From Deltaproteobacteria bacterium (lineage in GTDB: Bacteria; Desulfobacterota; Syntrophia; Syntrophales; UBA2192), in the NCBI GenBank assembly GCA_026388445.1, contig JAPLJU010000024.1:1-5709 (forward strand): a stretch of DNA of 5,709 bases. Reading direction: 5' to 3'. Of the stretch, positions 4,078 to 5,709 are shown in pieces. The notes below the pieces were generated by a model. The model was not told the origin of the DNA and searched no databases. It saw only the letters and a list, made by a program, of their open reading frames with translations. The translations under genes and the position numbers were made by a program. Position 1 is the stretch's first letter, and every line of letters starts with the position of its first letter.

Positions 4078-5709
4078 TCACTGGGATCCGGCAACGTTTC
4101 CAGGCGGTGTGGCGGGAAGATAGATGTGAACTGTCGTCCCCTTTTGGACTTCGGATTCTATCGTGATCAAGCCGTTGTGATTTTTGATGATGGAGTAACA
4201 GACCGCAAGGCCGAGGCCCAGGCCCTTGTGGGTCCTGATCTTTTTGGTTGTGAAATAGGGGTCGAAGATTTTCGAGAGATTCTCCTTCGGAATGCCGACC
4301 CCGTAATCCTGTATGGAAATCCTGACATAGTATCCCACCCTTAACGGAATCTCGTCGTCCTTTCCTACCGTGATGTTTTCCGCCCGAACATCCATGGAAC
4401 CCACATCGGTCATGGCCTCACGGGCATTTTGAATGACGCTTCGAAACACCTGCCTGATCTGTCCCTCGTCAATATCGGCGGGCCAGAGATCATCGGGGAT
4501 GAAGAAATTGCACCGCACGGCCGAATCCCCCAGGGGGATGGCCGCCGCGTCCAGGACAATAGGCGCCAGAGAGGAGACCTTCCGGACCGGGAAGCCTCCC
4601 TTCGCGAAGGTGATGAGCTGATGCATGAGCTCCTTGGCCTGAAGACCCGCCTTCTCCGCGATGGCCAGACCTTCCTCCAGGATCTTGTCTTCTTCATCGA
4701 TCGAAATCTTTGCGAGAAAGATGTTCCGGAGCATGGCGGAAAGCAGCAGATCGAAGTCCTGAGCGATTCCGCTTGCCAGAGTTCCCAGGGATTCAAGCCT
4801 CCGGATCTTGTTCAGTTCCTCCTCGGCCTTCATCCGTTCGGTGATGTCCTCCAGGGTCTCCAGGGCCCCGACGCGATTTCCCGACGCGTCACTGACCGTT
4901 GCTGCCGTGAATCGAAGCCATTTCCCATCTTCGCCCAGGTCGGGGAAGAAGTCCGTGGCCTCAAAAGCTTCGTCCAGAAGATTCGATTTTGTATATTTAT
5001 CGGTGTACCAATTTGGAATCCGGCCGATTTCACTATCGACGAGAAGATCGGCCATGCAGGGTCTTTCCTTTTTGTAGAAGGCGCGCCAGTGCTCGTTGGT
5101 ACCGATGATCTCCCGGGCCCTAATCTTGCTCAGTTCCTCCAGGGCGCGGTTCCAGAAGATGACCCGGTGGTCTTTGCCGATAACAAAAGCCGGAATTGGT
5201 GAGTTTTGAAGTATGCTGTAGAGCCGCTCTTCGCTCTCCTTGAGATCCTCCTGGGCCCGCCTTTTTTCCGTTATGTCCTCCAGGGTCTCCAGGACCCCGA
5301 CGAGGTTCTTCGCGGAATCCCGGATGATCGCCGCGGTGAATCGTAGCCACCTCCCTTTTTCGCCCAGGTCGGGGAAGAAATCCGTGGCTTCGAAGGCCTC
5401 GTCAATGAGGCTCGATTTGCTGTATTTTCCGGCATACCATTCCGGGATCTTATCAAGCTTGCCGTCGATGAGAAGATCGGCCATGCAGGGCCTTTTTTTA
5501 TTATAGAAGGCCCGCCAGTGTTCCTGGGTGCCGATGACCTTTTTGGCCGCAATCCCGCTCAGCTCCTCCAGCGCCCGGTTCCAGTAAATGACGCGCCGGT
5601 CTTTTCCGATGACGAACATGGGTATGGGCGATTGACGGACGGTCCTGTAAAGCCTATCCTCGCTCTCCCTGAGACGCACCTCGGCCACCCTGGGCCTGGC
5701 TTCCGATTG
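4078..5709 (-). CDS. PAS-PAS sensor histidine kinase with a degenerate H-box (5' partial)
   Basis: Numbering is from GTG 5688. The frame stays open to the window edge, and the residues ahead (ending EARPRVAEVRLRESE) look like a linker following another domain, so the N-terminus probably lies outside the window. Two PAS domains cover about residues 8-149 and 151-292, each with SPIP..FVIGKD, WNRALEEL, RPCMADLL, EATDFFPDLGE and LETLEDIT. A HisKA-like helix pair follows at 297-365, then a HATPase domain at about 405-526. The latter keeps the N-box (Asn421 in IQNAREAM), G1 DYGVGIP (461-467), F-box IFDPYFTTK and G2 GLGLGLAV (489-496). The H-box reads LESLGTLASGIAQDFDLLL: where relatives have AHDFNN, this protein has Gln310, Asp313 and Leu314, so the normal phosphoacceptor His is missing. 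No transmembrane segment is seen in this part, so a cytoplasmic sensor is likely. No response regulator is adjacent within the window. Confidence 0.92.
   Translation of the reverse strand, partial: QSEARPRVAEVRLRESEDRLYRTVRQSPIPMFVIGKDRRVIYWNRALEELSGIAAKKVIGTQEHWRAFYNKKRPCMADLLIDGKLDKIPEWYAGKYSKSSLIDEAFEATDFFPDLGEKGRWLRFTAAIIRDSAKNLVGVLETLEDITEKRRAQEDLKESEERLYSILQNSPIPAFVIGKDHRVIFWNRALEELSKIRAREIIGTNEHWRAFYKKERPCMADLLVDSEIGRIPNWYTDKYTKSNLLDEAFEATDFFPDLGEDGKWLRFTAATVSDASGNRVGALETLEDITERMKAEEELNKIRRLESLGTLASGIAQDFDLLLSAMLRNIFLAKISIDEEDKILEEGLAIAEKAGLQAKELMHQLITFAKGGFPVRKVSSLAPIVLDAAAIPLGDSAVRCNFFIPDDLWPADIDEGQIRQVFRSVIQNAREAMTDVGSMDVRAENITVGKDDEIPLRVGYYVRISIQDYGVGIPKENLSKIFDPYFTTKKIRTHKGLGLGLAVCYSIIKNHNGLITIESEVQKGTTVHIYLPATPPGNVAGSQ
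4813..5667 (-). repeat. Tandem duplication of a PAS-domain segment, 429-base period
   Basis: Units 5242-5667 (PAS 1) and 4813-5238 (PAS 2) lie in the same frame, offset by 143 codons. The two 142-residue segments align without gaps and are identical at about 98 positions (69 percent). The DNA is also visibly similar, for example GCCATGCAGGG at both 5052 and 5481. This indicates duplication of one PAS module inside the kinase gene; conservation of RPCMADLL and EATDFFPDLGE in both implies that both still fold. Confidence 0.9.

Noticed and set aside
4429..5202. A 257-codon plus-strand open frame antisense to the kinase gene
   Set aside because: The minus-strand frame has clear PAS and kinase motifs; the antisense frame shows none and reflects codon bias of the real gene.

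Overview
The window looks like chromosomal DNA of a Gram-negative, probably deltaproteobacterial (Desulfobacterota-type) organism. This is inferred from three things: the polyhydroxyalkanoate (PHA) regulator, phasin and hydratase cluster; the style of the PAS-repeat histidine kinase; and a rhomboid-free M50 protease with CBS domains. No rRNA, tRNA, transposase, CRISPR array or phage gene is visible, and the species cannot be fixed from the sequence.

Layout. (1) Positions 3-263 hold the C-terminal end of a plus-strand gene that begins outside the window; its fold resembles the N-terminal domain of GspE/MshE-type ATPases. (2) Positions 478-2091 hold a probable two-gene plus-strand operon: a small single-pass membrane protein with a charged coiled coil, then 21 bases later a site-2-type intramembrane metalloprotease with two CBS domains. 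(3) Positions 2128-3893 form a PHA block. A minus-strand PhaR regulator is transcribed divergently from two tandem, very short phasin-like genes. These have a consensus sigma70 promoter (TTGACA, 16 bases, TATAAT) and end at a long hairpin plus T-run. A separate MaoC-type (R)-enoyl-CoA hydratase (PhaJ-like) follows. (4) Positions 4078-5709 on the minus strand hold most of a sensor histidine kinase with two nearly duplicated PAS domains; its N-terminus lies beyond the window edge. The 184 bases between phaJ and the kinase gene show only small, unconvincing dyads and no gene.

How the genes fit together. PhaR normally senses PHA and represses phasin genes. The phasins coat the granules, and PhaJ draws (R)-3-hydroxyacyl-CoA from beta-oxidation. 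The block is therefore a coherent regulator, granule-coat and monomer-supply unit, although no PHA synthase is present here. The coiled-coil protein and the protease may be functionally linked as substrate and protease, but that is inference.

The most unusual observations are: a histidine kinase whose H-box has glutamine where the phosphorylated histidine should be, with an apparently intact ATPase domain; a phaR gene with no ordinary start codon where its conserved core begins, and with the phasin promoter lying inside the only long reading-frame extension; an 84-base imperfect hairpin after the phasin pair; and a 429-base tandem PAS duplication. I do not see firm evidence for an entirely new multi-gene system.
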